64,000 nucleotides of DNA from Platycnemis pennipes. Lineage: Eukaryota > Arthropoda > Insecta > Odonata > Platycnemididae. The position numbers were made by a program, and so were the translations under genes. The stretch spans positions 126,475,544 to 126,539,543 of the forward strand of contig OW121852.1 in the NCBI GenBank assembly GCA_933228895.1, in the 5' to 3' direction. The notes under the pieces were generated by a model. That model saw only the letters and a list, made by a program, of their open reading frames with translations. It had not been told where the DNA came from and did no database searches. This document shows positions 33,143 through 44,325 of this stretch, in pieces (positions within the stretch are counted from its first letter, which is position 1; every line of letters starts with the position of its first letter).

Positions 33143-34067
33143 TAGGCCTGGGTGATATATCGATATATCGTAAAATATCGCGATATTTTAATATATCGCG
33201 AATCTGATATTGAGTTTTTAAAATTATCTTATCGTGCCCCGAAATTTTATCGGGGTACGATAAGATATCGGGGCACGATAAATATCATGATATCGCGTCC
33301 AGATAAAATATCACGATATCGCGACCCGATATATTATCACGATAAAAGATCGTGATATCGGAAAAAGACAGCCGTTGAGTTGGCCTTCGCTTAAGCTGGA
33401 GCAAGTACGTTTGAAAACTTACTATTCTGCTCTCTGCTAATTCAAATTCTCATCAGTTCTCTCACACTCTCTCTTTCAATTTCAGTGGTCTGATAGTTTA
33501 TAGGTGACGTCATGTTCAAATTTTGGAAGGAACTGAAAACAGCTGTTTGTAAATTAGTGTATGTATTGTTCACTGATCTAAAGATATCGAAACAAACTCA
33601 GCAAACAAACTATCCAGCTTGCTAGAATAATGTGATCTTACGCTAGATGATGCGAAGGCCAACTCACCGGCTGTCTTGTTCCGATATCACGATCTTTTAT
33701 CGTGATAATATATCGTGATATTTTATCGGGGCGCCATATCGTGATATTTTATCGGGACGCGACATCATGATATTTTATCGCGATATTTATGGTGATCACG
33801 ATATTTATCGTGATATTTATCGCGATATTTGTAGCGATATTTATCGTGCCCCGATATCTTTTCGTGCCCCGATATCTTTTCGTGCCCCGATATCTTTTCG
33901 TGCCCCGATATCTTATCGCGCCCCGATATATTATCGTGCCCCGATAAAATATCGGGGCACGATAAGACGATATTTATCGTCACGATATGAGTTATCGTTA
34001 TGGCCACCTTACGATATGCTTACATTATCGTATCCCGATATTGAATTATCAATATCGCCCATGCCTA
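33143..34067. mobile_element. hAT-like MITE built of ATATCG arrays, copy 1
   Basis: The ends are TAGGCCTGGGTGATAT and, inverted, TAGGCATGGGCGATAT. CCCTACAT (33135-33142) and CCCTACAG (34068-34075) flank the unit, an 8-bp duplication with one mismatch as expected for hAT. Both arms are dense in CGATAT and ATCGTGAT motifs. Beyond these arrays, ATCGTGATATCGG, GACAGCC and GAGTTGGCCTTCGC are mirrored around a unique centre at about 33413-33639. At 33847-33950 an 18-bp unit, CGTGCCCCGATATCTTTT, is repeated about five or six times. Frames through the arrays are repeat artefacts. No transposase is present. Confidence 0.8.
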
Positions 34068-34075
34068 CCCTACAG

Positions 34076-35370
34076 GACATAGCAAGAGCTAATAATATCC
34101 AAAAGGGCACCAGGTGGCTGGTTAAAACTAAGCGATATGTAAACAAATAATGAGAAAAACGGGTACTAGTTAGGCATACACCAGGCACAAAACACTAAAC
34201 GATTTTTAAGGTAAAAGTACAACCATCAAATATATATACTACTATGCACCTACTGTTGACCAAAATATTATGCGCAATCGAGTTTGAAGTCTTTTTTCCG
34301 TTTTTAACAATTAGGTCGACTTTAAAAATTAATTTTCCATAACCTCGTCAGCTGTTATATTTTAAATTTTAACAAAATATGGGCAAGAATGTTGTGTTTT
34401 TTCTACAAATTTCTAAAATTTATCTATTTAAAAAATGAAAATGCTGTAATCATTTTTATCAGAAGCATTTTTCAAAAGGGTCGGGATGATAAAATAAATG
34501 CCATCTTAATTGCTTTTTAATCCTTTGATACCCACATGTTTGAATACGTCATTGCTAAGATCGTAATGTAATCAACTTTTTTTTGTTACTTCTTTATCAT
34601 TTTTTTATATATTTGAATGAGAAGAAATGACACGGGTTCGCAGCCATCTCTTGGAGTAACGTAGCACGGTTTTCTCTTATATCAATTACTTTCTCATGAT
34701 CATCAAGTTCTCATGCATTCTATGATTTTGTGTCCTTTGAAATTCCCCTTCGGCATTTAAAGAAAGTTCGCGATCCCATTTTACCCTAAATTATGCATAA
34801 CGTCTAAAATTATAGGGGCATTAAAGGAAAGGTAATGGATTCAGCAAAAATAATTTTTGCTACCGTGCTGCTAAATTCACTAATGCCGACCGAGTATCTT
34901 AAACTAATATGCTAATAATGAAAAATAAAGCTCACAGTACATACAATAACTAATTTAAATCGAAGTAAAAATTTATGAATGATGAAAAATTACATTTTTA
35001 AAATGTTGTATCATATTTTATGAATATTTTCTGGAAATATGTCAAAGGCACGCCAAGTATGCATCAAAGTTATGTCTACACATTGAAAATGGTGTATTTT
35101 TGTGCCTTAATTCTCATTAAATATTACAAGACATTAAATAATCCCCTGCGAATTTCACCTAGCTAAAGCACTAAAAATTAATTCTGTTTTTTTATTTAAC
35201 GAAACAATTTAATTTAAATGAAAACGCATCGGGTTTCATAGATTTATTTAGGTAGAAAATCCTCCATAAGATAATTTTGCATGCTTTATTTCGATGTATC
35301 TCGATAGAATACTAAAAGTAGTTTTTTAATCTATGTGGATATAGAGAACAGTTAGGGTCCTTGGTCGCCT
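34076..35370. other. No gene seen; one MITE-end relic
   Basis: Strongly AT-rich. The only match is the terminal block at 34251-34289. Confidence 0.4.
34251..34289 (+). repeat. Orphan end of the TA-flanked MITE family
   Basis: Starts TACTGTTGACC and contains CAAAATATTATG and ATCGAGTTTGAAG; it matches 13309-13349 with about four differences. The element beyond it is not recognisable. Confidence 0.55.
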
Positions 35371-35446
35371 TCGTCGCCCGCTTGGCAGCACGCACGAAAT
35401 CCAGCTGGCTATCACTCAAGGAAAAACGCACCGTGTGAACAGGGCA
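35371..35446 (+). repeat. Single end of the GGTTCACACG element family
   Basis: GCACGCACGAAATCC, then AACGCACCGTGTGAAC matches the right-hand end of 30101-30577. The left end is missing. Confidence 0.5.
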
Positions 35447-36361
35447 TAAAACTATTTGACGCTGAAGGAATCAGGAAAACTGTTATGATTAACTAGAGAC
35501 ATGGGAGTGTCCAGCCTTTCTTTATGTTAGGAAAATGATGCAGACAATGATACAGGCAATGATTAATTGATAAGTAACTGCATTGAGAAAGTAGTAATTC
35601 ATCAAAAAATGAAAGCCTATTCCACCAATCACGAAAAAAATACCTGGTTGGCAGCTTCACGTAACTTATGAGAAGGTCTCTTAGAAAAGGATAAGGAGCA
35701 TTATAGAACGCCGGGGGTATCACTTAGACCTCGTTGATTTTTGTTGCCATTGAAAATGAAATGTCCTAATTTTGCAAATACTTCACATGTACCTGTTTAT
35801 CTTGTTTATGTTGTTACTAGGGAATGTGACCGAAATCTGATGGCATTCGCATTCTCAAGGATACGGAAAATACATTGGTGTGGTCTGAATCTAAATAATA
35901 GTCACCCTAAGGGTGTGTGGCAGAGGATGAACCGTCACCTGCCATGCATCAGAGTGACTACGTTTGCACTTACTACTTATTGTACTCTAGTCTAAACTAC
36001 TATGCCGGCATACAAAAAATTATTATTCTACGCATACACTACTTAAAAAGCAGAAGAAAATATTTTATTTCATATTTACAACACATTTTTTTTACGAAAT
36101 TGAAAATAATCTCCGAGGCTACACAGCCTCATATGAGCATTCAATTAGTTAGCATGAGAAAAATCGTCCGCATAGTAATGCATACATTACAATATTTAGC
36201 GGGTATACATATTTTACTAAATAATAATTTTTTAAAGGTAGTGCAAACATTTAAAAATATAATATATAAAACTCAATATGAAAACAAGACAATGCATAAA
36301 CTAATACAAAAACGAAAATGTGTACAAAAATGCCATGTGAACAATGCATTAAATGCATTTA
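35447..36361. other. No gene seen
   Basis: AT-rich. A long plus-strand frame from 35917 to 36438 is composed of low-complexity AT codons, and opposite it lies the fragment below. Confidence 0.35.
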
Positions 36362-36628
36362 TTATGGTAAGGCCATCATTCGATAGTAAGCTCTCATTAT
36401 TTCATTCGATAGTATCTCTTTGTTTTTCAAACAGATAGTTGAGTCTTTACTCAAATATTTGGCTATTTTTGAATCTACATATTTCACTATAGATAATGAA
36501 TTCCATAATTTGCTGCCGCTTACTGAGAAAGACCTGTTAAAGGCACAATTCCGGTGGACCTTATATGTTACTGAGAGATGAAATGCTAGTTCACCGCGGT
36601 AAATAATGGGTATGAAGTAACCAGACAT
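36362..36628 (-). mobile_element. Possible CR1/L2-like C-terminal fragment
   Basis: The minus-strand peptide contains NCAFNRSFSVSGSKLWNSL. The pattern RSFSVSxxxLWNSLP is common just before the end of CR1/L2-group proteins. The remainder is not recognisable and no tail was found. Confidence 0.45.
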
Positions 36629-38094
36629 CTACTGAAATGATGTTAAACGTTAGCTATAATGTCACGGATGGCGTGCAGGTAAGATATTTTGGAACGGGTG
36701 GACATTTGAGAGAAACCCAATTTCGATATTTACCGAATGACAACGAATGGCGCCTAAGGGTAAAAACTTTACGGCTCATTCACTGAACATGAGAATTCAA
36801 TCAATAAGCGGCAAATCAAAACAAAATCTATACTCTTTCTGGAATTTAAACCTGGATCTTGGAAATGTGAAGCCAGATCTATTGAAACCATGGAAAACTG
36901 ATAAACTATTTGATATCATTATCAAATAGTTCAATATCATTCGCCGAGAAAGAACGAGATCATATATTATTTGATATCGGTTTCTTGACTTTTCTAAAAG
37001 GTTTCAAAAATCCATCAAGTTATTTTTATGGCTTCATTTCCAAGCTTACGCTTGCATAAAGAAGATACAGACTGCCTTATAAAGAAGAACTGCTCTTAAG
37101 TTCATGGGTACATAATACATACCCTGAATATCCAAATGTGAAGGTTGTTGTAAAAAGAAAATGACCCGGGCATATAAAAAAAATGAGAATCGGATTCATG
37201 ACTTAGCAGAATGGATCGCGGCAAGAAGGATTCCAAAGACATCTCTCATGAGTATCAAGGAGAAGAAGAATAAGCAGGAAGACTTCCAAAGGCATCTCTC
37301 ATGGGATGACGCAAAAAAATCGATGCGGAAGGAACTAACTTCATGGAATATTCGAGTCCAACTTCCCGAAATATGATATTCGAGCCATTATCGGCTTTTC
37401 GGCTACGCCATGCAAGGTAGTTCATCCATCCGGGGCTTACCAATATCTACAGCCATAAATCTCTTACCAGTCATCATATATCCTCGGCGTCGTAGAAATA
37501 CTCCAACGGTTACTGATGGTGGAGGGAATGCAGTCAAAAAGTCATTTCAAGATGCTTATGTACTCGTATTTAGCAAAATACAGTGATAGAACTAAGCTCA
37601 TTATTGGACGTGTATTTAAAGATTTAACTTTATTTTTTGTACACTATCGTAACAGACAAGCCTAATAATATAAACCGTCGCAAACTTTCATCTGAGTAGA
37701 TGATTAGAATTTGTTGAATATTTCTTTGTTAGATTATTTTATTACGAATAGTTGTCTACCTCGGGCATATTTGTTTTAGTCTTCTCCTGAAATTTTAATA
37801 ATGGCACACTTTCCACACCCGACATTCAATAATTTATGCATAAAAATATTTTTCCTTTTTACACATCCTCACAGAGGCTTGCAGAGTACAATGTTAAGCC
37901 TGAAAAATAAAATGTCTGTGAATTAAAGCAATAGATGCTTCTTTTTTGATATGGAGGGCAATTAATTTCACTTAATGTTTCCAAACCGTAAAAATAACCT
38001 TGAATTATAAACCTGTCTTTATTTAATCTGTGAAATTAGGACATTGAAGTCCTTTTTACAATTAAAAGATTGAATATTTCAGATATCCATGCCC
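36629..38094. other. No gene seen; small duplication and short palindrome
   Basis: TTCCAAAGACATCTCTCATG near 37231 is repeated with one change near 37284, a local duplication with a period of about 53 bp. A perfect 12-bp-arm palindrome (AACTATTTGATA, four-base loop) lies at 36904-36931. No coding evidence beyond short frames. Confidence 0.4.
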
Positions 38095-38165
38095 CGAGAA
38101 CTGAAATTCCTCCCTAGGCGGGATTTTAACCCTTGACCCAGGGATCGACAGGCTGACTGACTTCA
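38095..38165 (-). mobile_element. tRNA-like SINE head fragment
   Basis: On the minus strand GCGGTGAAGTCAGTCAGCC precedes GGGTTAAAATCCCGCC, a B-box-like T-arm. The bases after it (GGGGCATGGATATCTG) resemble the body of the SINE at 12490-12708 (AGGGCATGAATGTTTG). The A box is weak. Confidence 0.5.
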
Positions 38166-39012
38166 CCGCCGCATTTACTTGTTTATGACAAATGGTATCC
38201 GAAGTATACTGCGTCAGCATTAGATTATACACAAAACCCATGTAAACAAATGGTTTGGTTTTAAGTTTCCATCCTCTTTAAAGCTAACTTTTACTTCCCA
38301 GAGGGGTAACTTCCCTAAAAATGAAATTAACTCCATATAAATTTCTAATTAGGTATAAGTTTTGACGATAACATATTTAACGATGGTTAAACAATAATAA
38401 TAACATATTTTAACGATTAGTCAATATAACGATAAAATATTAAAAATGTATTTTTCAAAACGATAGTTTAGCGATATCGTCAATGATAATGATAAGGGAT
38501 TTTAACGATCAGTTTAACGATGACATATTAAAAACAATTTTTCAGAAAATTACATGTATTTATGGCGCATAAAAGATTCCAATTATCGGCATTTTCGCTC
38601 AATAATATAATTGTGATGCAGCAGCAAATTGAATTCGTTTGCGTAAAGCATGTTTCTATCAATTTTTACTCGAAAAACTTCACTCACCACTCGCAAGAAG
38701 AGAATACGTATATTGTTTACCAGATTTGATTGATGATTACCTATTGGTAGGAAAAGAAAACATAATCTTGTGCCTTCGCTTTAAATAGAAAATAAATGTT
38801 TGGAAGTAATAAAAACGCTCCGTTAGCACTTCATAAAGTTGGGAATGGACAACAATAGCGGTAGACATACTAACACTACAAGTATTTGAAATGTGTCATT
38901 ACTAAAGTGTGGAGAGGATAACATAGAGTAACTAACGAAGAGGCTTTAGAAAAAGATGGTGAATACAGAAAATCATATGAAAATTTTAAAAAGACCACGG
39001 AGCACCACCATG
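38166..39012. other. No gene seen; AACGAT-rich stretch
   Basis: Between about 38360 and 38530 the word TAACGAT recurs irregularly about ten times in AT-rich context. Nothing coding is seen. Confidence 0.4.
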
Positions 39013-39545
39013 TAAAGGGACGGTACGATAACCTTATTAGCGTAACCAGGCTATCAAATGAATTAAATCGAGAATCATTGTCAGATCGCAGGTTGAAATT
39101 TAGACTTAATCTCTTGAACAAATTCCATGATAATATTTTCGGTGATGACGTTAAAAATATTTTGCAAACCCCAATTATTATGGTAGACTGGACCAGAATC
39201 ATAAAATTAGAGAAATCGATTGCCGAAATGACAGATTCAAAATGTCCTTTTTTCCTTGTACAATTAGGGATATGAATAACGGTAAATATATCCAATACGA
39301 GTATAGCAATAGCATTGGTAGCTGCATGTTGGTATGAGCACTTAAAACTAACACAACTAACAGTATTTTTTTGCTTGTTTGCTTTGTTATTTTTATCTTT
39401 TTCAAAAAGTGAAGATTAGAACAGTATATAAATACTAATCCTTTTTCATGCATGATATGTAGTGCATGTTTGGTGAGAATTCTTCCCCTGCCACAAACCT
39501 TTTTAGTGGCTTGCAGGTTATTGCATAGATGTAGGTTATGGCATG
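39013..39545 (+). mobile_element. CR1-like C-terminal and 3' fragment J2
   Basis: Translation gives KGRYDNLISVTRLSNELNRE, then LSDRRLKFRLNLLNKFHDNI, close to fragment J1, and a later DSKCPFF block. The 3' end follows at about 39440-39545 with GTGCATGTTTGGTGAGAATT, CCCCTGCCACA and GTGGCTTGCAGG, the conserved tail of this family. The frame ends at 39273-39275 and the reading is degraded after that. Confidence 0.75.
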
Positions 39546-39624
39546 ATAAAAACAGAAGTCGAGGAAAATAGGAAAACAGGAAAATAGGCATGGCAAAAGA
39601 TTCCATTTTGTGTGATACACAGAT

Positions 39625-39745
39625 CAATCAGTAATGGATGCAAAAGAGATGAATCACTTCCATAAGAAAAGGTTGGCCAATAAGAGACTCGAGTGGAGAG
39701 TGGACTAGACCAATTCTAGGAATGATGAATACTGATGATAAAATC
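39625..39745 (+). mobile_element. RTE-like 3' terminal fragment
   Basis: KKRLANKRLEWR followed by a stop and CCAATTCTAGGAATGATGAA matches the last 25 codons and tail of the RTE-like family, here interrupted by changes. It sits directly after the CR1-like tail. Confidence 0.6.
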
Positions 39746-39779
39746 TAAATTATCACACATTCATTGCTAGATAAATTCG

Positions 39780-40330
39780 CTATTAGATGAGGACACTATC
39801 TTCCGCTGAAACCTACGGCACAAATAAATGGAATAAGGCCTTGTTCTTGCCCATAAGGCACTCGGAAAGAATAGGTAAGCACTCGCGGGAAGTAGATACA
39901 TCAGCGGGAAAAATAGCACAAGCTAGGAGCGAAAAAACGCGATTCACATCCACGCTCTGCCTCAAAACAAACGAATGTGAGTGCACGGACAACTTCCGGT
40001 TCCGCCACGCAATGCAGACGACGGCCGCGAGGCGCAAACAAACAAACAATCGAGAGAGGCGGGGCGCACAGCCACTCTAGGGTTCGTTTCGGATATTATT
40101 TCTCCCTCGTTCCGACAAGAGAGAGGGTGGCAGTTTTGCACAATTCCATTTTCCCGAGTGCATTCTCCTTCCTTCACTCGTCCATCTCTCCTCTGGGCGT
40201 AAGGAAACAAATTTTTTCGTGACACTCTGGGACCACTGCATCATTTCTTGTGAATAAGGAGAATTAAGGAAGTGAATTAATATTTTAGTGTTCCTCCTGG
40301 AAACGAACGAAACGCTGGCGAAATAAGTTG
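39780..40330. other. GC-rich, CpG-containing island
   Basis: Between about 39860 and 40210 GC and CpG content is clearly higher than around it. Four frames overlap on both strands without agreement, which argues against coding. GGGCGTAAGG at about 40195-40204 would serve as a splice donor, so a non-coding first exon is possible. Evidence is circumstantial. Confidence 0.3.
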
Positions 40331-40359
40331 AAGTAGGTACAACGCTCTAAACTGCTACA

Positions 40360-40450
40360 GATAAACCAAAGTGGTAGATCGATTCGCTCTGTTGGCTAGA
40401 GTGCTGGTCTTCCATACCGAGGATCAGGGTTTGTATCTTGGCAGGGATTA
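40360..40450 (+). mobile_element. tRNA-like sequence, probable SINE head
   Basis: CTCTGTTGGCTAGAGTGCTG resembles a tRNA D-arm and A box, and CAGGGTTTGTATCTTGGC about 30 bases later a degraded B box. The anticodon region and acceptor pairing do not form a proper tRNA, so this is a tRNA-derived repeat rather than a gene. Confidence 0.45.
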
Positions 40451-40780
40451 AGATTTCTCATTGTTTAACAGTTACCTAATTAGGTTCTGCACGTATTTCA
40501 GCGTTCGCAGCTTCGGTAGTTCACCGATGTTTCTTTTGAATCAAACGAAATATTATTCATAAAAACCGCAATATCCGTTTAGAGAGGCTATACGAAATAG
40601 CCGGAGAGAAAGAGTCAGATGAAATATCCACGCAAAGAGGGAATTCAATCAAAAGAAGAATTTACATGTGGCTGGAAATACAATTGTGAAAGTTAGGAAA
40701 AATTTCATCAAAACATAATCTGGAGTATATAAAAAATTGCTAGGATTGACCTCATGGAACCACATATTGATAACATAAAT
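40451..40780. other. No gene seen
   Basis: AT-rich; nothing recognised. Confidence 0.4.
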
Positions 40781-40975
40781 TGATTCACTTAGTAAAATTC
40801 CACACATTTATTAAAACCGACCTAGGTTTCGACTTATAGAGTCATTATCAAGGTATTATATATTATTAAATATATATTTATGAAGTTATTATATATATAA
40901 CCTTGATAATGACTACACGTCGAAACCTAGGTCGGTTTTACTAAAAGTGTTGAATTTTACTAAGTGAATTCATTT
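40781..40975. repeat. Hairpin MITE, CCGACCTAGGTTTCGAC family, copy 2
   Basis: The arms share TTCACTTAGTAAAATTC, AAAACCGACCTAGG and TCGAC in inverted order. The centre (about 40850-40905) is AT-rich with TATATA. The 18-bp ACCGACCTAGGTTTCGAC is identical to that of copy 1 at 18674-18935, but the outer flanks differ, so the conserved part is the CCGACC core and the following TCATTATCAAGG-type block. Confidence 0.7.
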
Positions 40976-41439
40976 ACGTTATAGATCTGGAACATGTTTC
41001 TTTAAGGACGTGAGACAGGGATGATAACAGCTATGAATCTATTCCAAGGGGCACGAATTACCTCTATGAAACAGAACATGTGACATTTTTTTTGCGTATC
41101 ACACAATTTTATTTATCCGGCATATACTGCCGATTCCGGCACCTGAGCCGTATCTGTTCAGGTTTAAATTGGAAAATTTTTAAATAAAAGACCGTAAGTT
41201 ACAAGTAATTCTGAATTTTTGGGAATAAATTTGTAGCCAATTTTTTTCAGATGGTGTTACAAATATTATGGGCTCGTCCGCGTATTAAGATCGATTCCAT
41301 AGTAAAAACGAGAAAAGATAGATAGACTGTCGGACGATTGTGTGAAAAGTCTTTCTTCACTGGAAGCATAGCGGAGATCATAACAGGCAAAATATCATTG
41401 AGATTGGTTGTGTACTGCTGGCAGTCAACTGTCGAATGA
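40976..41439. other. No gene seen
   Basis: Unique-looking AT-rich DNA. Confidence 0.4.
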
Positions 41440-41975
41440 ATGAATTAGGTTTCTCCAGAGAACTAGACAGTGTGCAGCGAGTTTCGTTAAAAGGTGTTAC
41501 GATAGGTTGAGTAGTGTTTCAGAATTAATACAAGAATTAGGTTAGGCATCATTATCAGAGAGCAGCTTAAAGTACAGATTAAATCTATTAGATAAATTTC
41601 AATCGGATAACTTTACTGAAGATGTGAGGCAAAAATTAAAAGCATCAGCGTATTATGCAAGATTCGACCAGATAAATAAGATTAGAGAGATAGATTTTCG
41701 TACTGTTAGATTCAAAATGTCATTTTTCCCCAGTACTATAAGAGAACAGAATAGACAGCATAGCAAAGGGATAGGCAGGGAAAATATTTTAGAGTAGTCT
41801 GTAGTGCATGATGCATGTATGAATCCCTTAAATACTATAGATACTAACAATCTAGTTGCATGAGACCCTATGGTTGCTTGTTTGCATGACGGTAGTGCAT
41901 GCTTGGTGATCTTCACCCCCTTCCACACACCCTCGCCGTGGCTTGCGGGGTATCATGTAGATGTAGATAGATGTA
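41440..41975 (+). mobile_element. CR1-like C-terminal and 3' fragment J3
   Basis: It begins near TTTCTCCAGAGAACTAGACAG, related to the RELDSAQR block of 62303. It continues with a degraded SSLKYRLNLLDKFQSDNFTE, then ASAYYARFDQINKI and FRTVRFKMSFFPSTIREQNR, the end of the protein. The tail follows, with CATGCTTGGTGATCTTCACC, ACACACCCTCGCCGTGGC and a (GTAGAT)n terminus. Several stops interrupt the early part. Confidence 0.75.
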
Positions 41976-41977
41976 GA

Positions 41978-42108
41978 TGAAATGTTTCCTTATATCCACG
42001 CTTGTGTTTGCAACCGCAAGTAGATTTTTCTTTTGATAGAATTCTCTCTTCACCTGGTTCAATCCGCTGACTGATTCTTGCTTTGTCCATCGCTGGTTAC
42101 TCTACATC
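41978..42108 (-). mobile_element. RTE-like internal fragment
   Basis: The minus strand gives a broken VTSDGQSK, REFYQKKNLLAVANTSVDIR and KHF, matching the segment between the RT core and GSEAWT of other copies. It abuts the (GTAGAT)n tail of fragment J3. Confidence 0.65.
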
Positions 42109-42885
42109 TGAGATAAGAGTACTCATGTAATACTCCTCATATTAAGTATTAATTTATTTGTTAAGGTGCCATGAACGCTTGTAACGTGAAGATTTTGCAA
42201 ATGACAACTAAAGATCATGTTGGATCATGAAATGTTGTCTACCAAAAAGTTGACCAGGATCCGAAGAGATGTATCTTTCTCTTCTTGCATGGTTAGCAAA
42301 TATTTTCTTCTGTGATTAAGAATCCTTGGTGGTGGTTTGCAGGATTCAATGTAGGTAGAGAGATCCTATTCAAACAGCAATAAAACTCCTGATAGTAAGA
42401 TGATGGGGAGATTTGGACAATCAGTGGTGATGTATACTCTACTTTTTTCCCTGTAGCATCTGGCCTCCAAAAAATGGACGTGTGGTGTTTTCTCTCATCT
42501 CGTCAGCCCTCTTTCAGCTGTGAGTCGTCTCCGTTGGAACTCGCTACCAGACATCTCGGGGGCTCTGGAGGAAGTTCACTTCCGAAGGAATAGATAATGA
42601 ATGCAAGAGAAGGAATGTCGGATGACACGGCTGAGGGAGCATAAAAGCATCCTCCCAGGGTAAATGCAGGATCACGTCGAGGACAGATTTCCGATCCTGA
42701 TCGGATCGACCCGAGGTTGCGGAAAGAGTGGAGTGGAGATGACGAGCTCAATATGGTGACTAAACAAGGATTGAGACGAATAAAAATGATGTAAGAAAAA
42801 CGAAACTTGAGGGTAAAAGGGTGGGGGATCATCATGTTTGATTGGATGCTGTGAAGGCGGAATTGTGCCCGTGGTATGTTTCGTG
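42109..42885. other. No gene seen; possible degraded CR1-like tail
   Basis: GGTGGTTTGCAGGATTCAATG at about 42330-42352 resembles the CR1-like tail GTGGCTTGCAGGGTATTATG but lacks its neighbours. The patch 42480-42740 is GC-richer with no recognised frame. Confidence 0.35.
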
Positions 42886-43715
42886 AAGATAATAATAATA
42901 CATTTTATTGTTCTAGGACCTTTACCTATGGGACTTTAATCATTTTATACCATTAGACTCTGCTGTGAAAACAGAATTAGGTACTTGCCTAACTACATGT
43001 ATACAATCAAAAGACAATAATACAGAAAGAGATATGACATTACACTTAAAATCAAATTAATTAACCATTTCAGAAATTAACAACTGCGGAACGATAACTG
43101 AATAACAAGATAAATGGATAAAGTAACTCAATAAATTAAGCCAGTGATGTGATTGTACAATTTACAACATTAAAGATTACCTAATATTAAATTTTATAAA
43201 ACATTTGACCGTAATAAAGAGAAAAGGATAACCTGGATTTAAATGATAAATTTACATAGTAGAAAAAATTTATAGATTATAATGTTGTATTATTATATGA
43301 TATTACAATAAATTTTAATTACAATTGTATTTTTCAAGAAAATATGAGTACATTTTAATTTTAAGTTGATTTACAGTATCACAGTTAATAATGTCGTCCG
43401 GTATATTATTCCATATTTTTATAGCAGAGTTTACGGTTGACAATTGCTACGCCATAGTTCTGCAATTTGGAAGTTTAAATCGTCTTCCAACTCCTACTGT
43501 TCTACAAGCTTCACTCTGGTTACGTATAATCATTTCATAGAGATAATCAGATGTTTTACATGACAAACTTTTGTATACAAACACAGATAACTGGAAATTT
43601 GTTTTCAGTTGAGGTTTCAACCACTGCAACTTAGTGTAAAAAAGAGTGAAATGCTCCTGGATATCTATATCATATATGTATCTAATTTTAGAATTTTCCA
43701 GTGCTTGCAACTTCT
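42886..43715 (-). mobile_element. CR1/Jockey-like C-terminus with 3' UTR
   Basis: The minus-strand protein reads QALENSKIRYIYDI, LFYTKLQWLKPQLKTNFQLS, VFVYKSLSCKTSDYLYEM, GRRFKLPNCRTMA, and after a stop VNSAIKIWNNIPDDIINCDT. This is the usual end of CR1-group proteins (lengthening helices, PxCRT, WNxLPxxI). The 3' UTR runs down to an ATT-rich terminus near 42886. It is a different subfamily from the fragments with the GTAGAT tail. Confidence 0.7.
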
Positions 43716-44043
43716 TATATAATTCACCGGTTAGGTCAGAAAACCTAAGACCTAAAAAACTAAAACCTAAAAAAACAAGATGAGAGGTAAGAACGCCAAA
43801 CTTCTAACTCTCAAGACAAAATCTGAGAGAGTAATATTTGATTATCTTGAATATATCCAGTTTGTTAACTGGTGACGAACGGTTTGTATTTCTGACAATT
43901 AAAATGTTCCAAGCAATAGCCGTTTGTCCAAGAAAAAATATCATTGAAGTCAGGAACCAATTGTGTACGGTCTGATATTTTGTTACGCTTCCATATTGTT
44001 CTGCTGAAAGACAGACCATCTCACAGAAAATTATTATTTTAAT
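43716..44043. other. No gene seen
   Basis: Contains a short AACCTAA-rich stretch at about 43740-43780; otherwise unremarkable. Confidence 0.4.
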
Positions 44044-44325
44044 GAGTGTTTAACCGAAGGTTGGTTTTTGATAGGTGAAGGTAGATCTCACCCAATACTA
44101 AGCCGTTGGCTTGCCAAAGTCACACATTTAGGGTAGGGGGCCAGTTCCTTTCCCTGGGCAAACTACGATTTCTTACTTCTGAAGGAAGCGAATTTCTGAC
44201 ACGCAGAAAATCGATTTACGAGGATTTTAGGTGGATGCTTCTACAAAGGCTTCTGACTGGGATTTAAACCCGGGACCCTCCAGCTGGTAGCTCACTGCTC
44301 TACCCACTAGGTCACCACAACCCTC
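44044..44325 (-). mobile_element. tRNA-derived SINE, near complete
   Basis: On the minus strand the head GTGGTGACCTAGTGGGTAGA includes an A box (TAGTGGGTAGAGC, complement of 44297-44309) and, about 26 bases on, a B box within GGGTTTAAATCCC (complement of 44259-44271). The body continues about 200 bases to a 3' end with AAAACCAACCTTCGGTTAAA followed by an AT-rich tail. It aligns with the split copy at 23172-24010 on both sides of the MITE. RNA polymerase III would transcribe it leftwards. Confidence 0.8.

Noticed and set aside
33767..34150. Long frames through the ATATCG arrays (RAPISFRAPISF and SGHEKISGHEKIS peptides)
   Set aside because: They are translations of an 18-bp tandem repeat within a MITE and exist on both strands; not a protein-coding gene.
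35917..36438. 173-codon plus-strand frame
   Set aside because: AT-rich, low-complexity codons, starting in unrelated sequence; the opposite strand has a CR1-like block and there is no homology or start context to support it.
39813..40225. Four overlapping frames in the GC-rich island
   Set aside because: Frames on both strands overlap and none shows a domain; GC-rich DNA has few stops, so length alone is not evidence.
44221..44325. Functional tRNA gene on the minus strand
   Set aside because: A and B boxes are both present, but the acceptor ends do not pair and the transcript would run into a body shared with 23172-24010.
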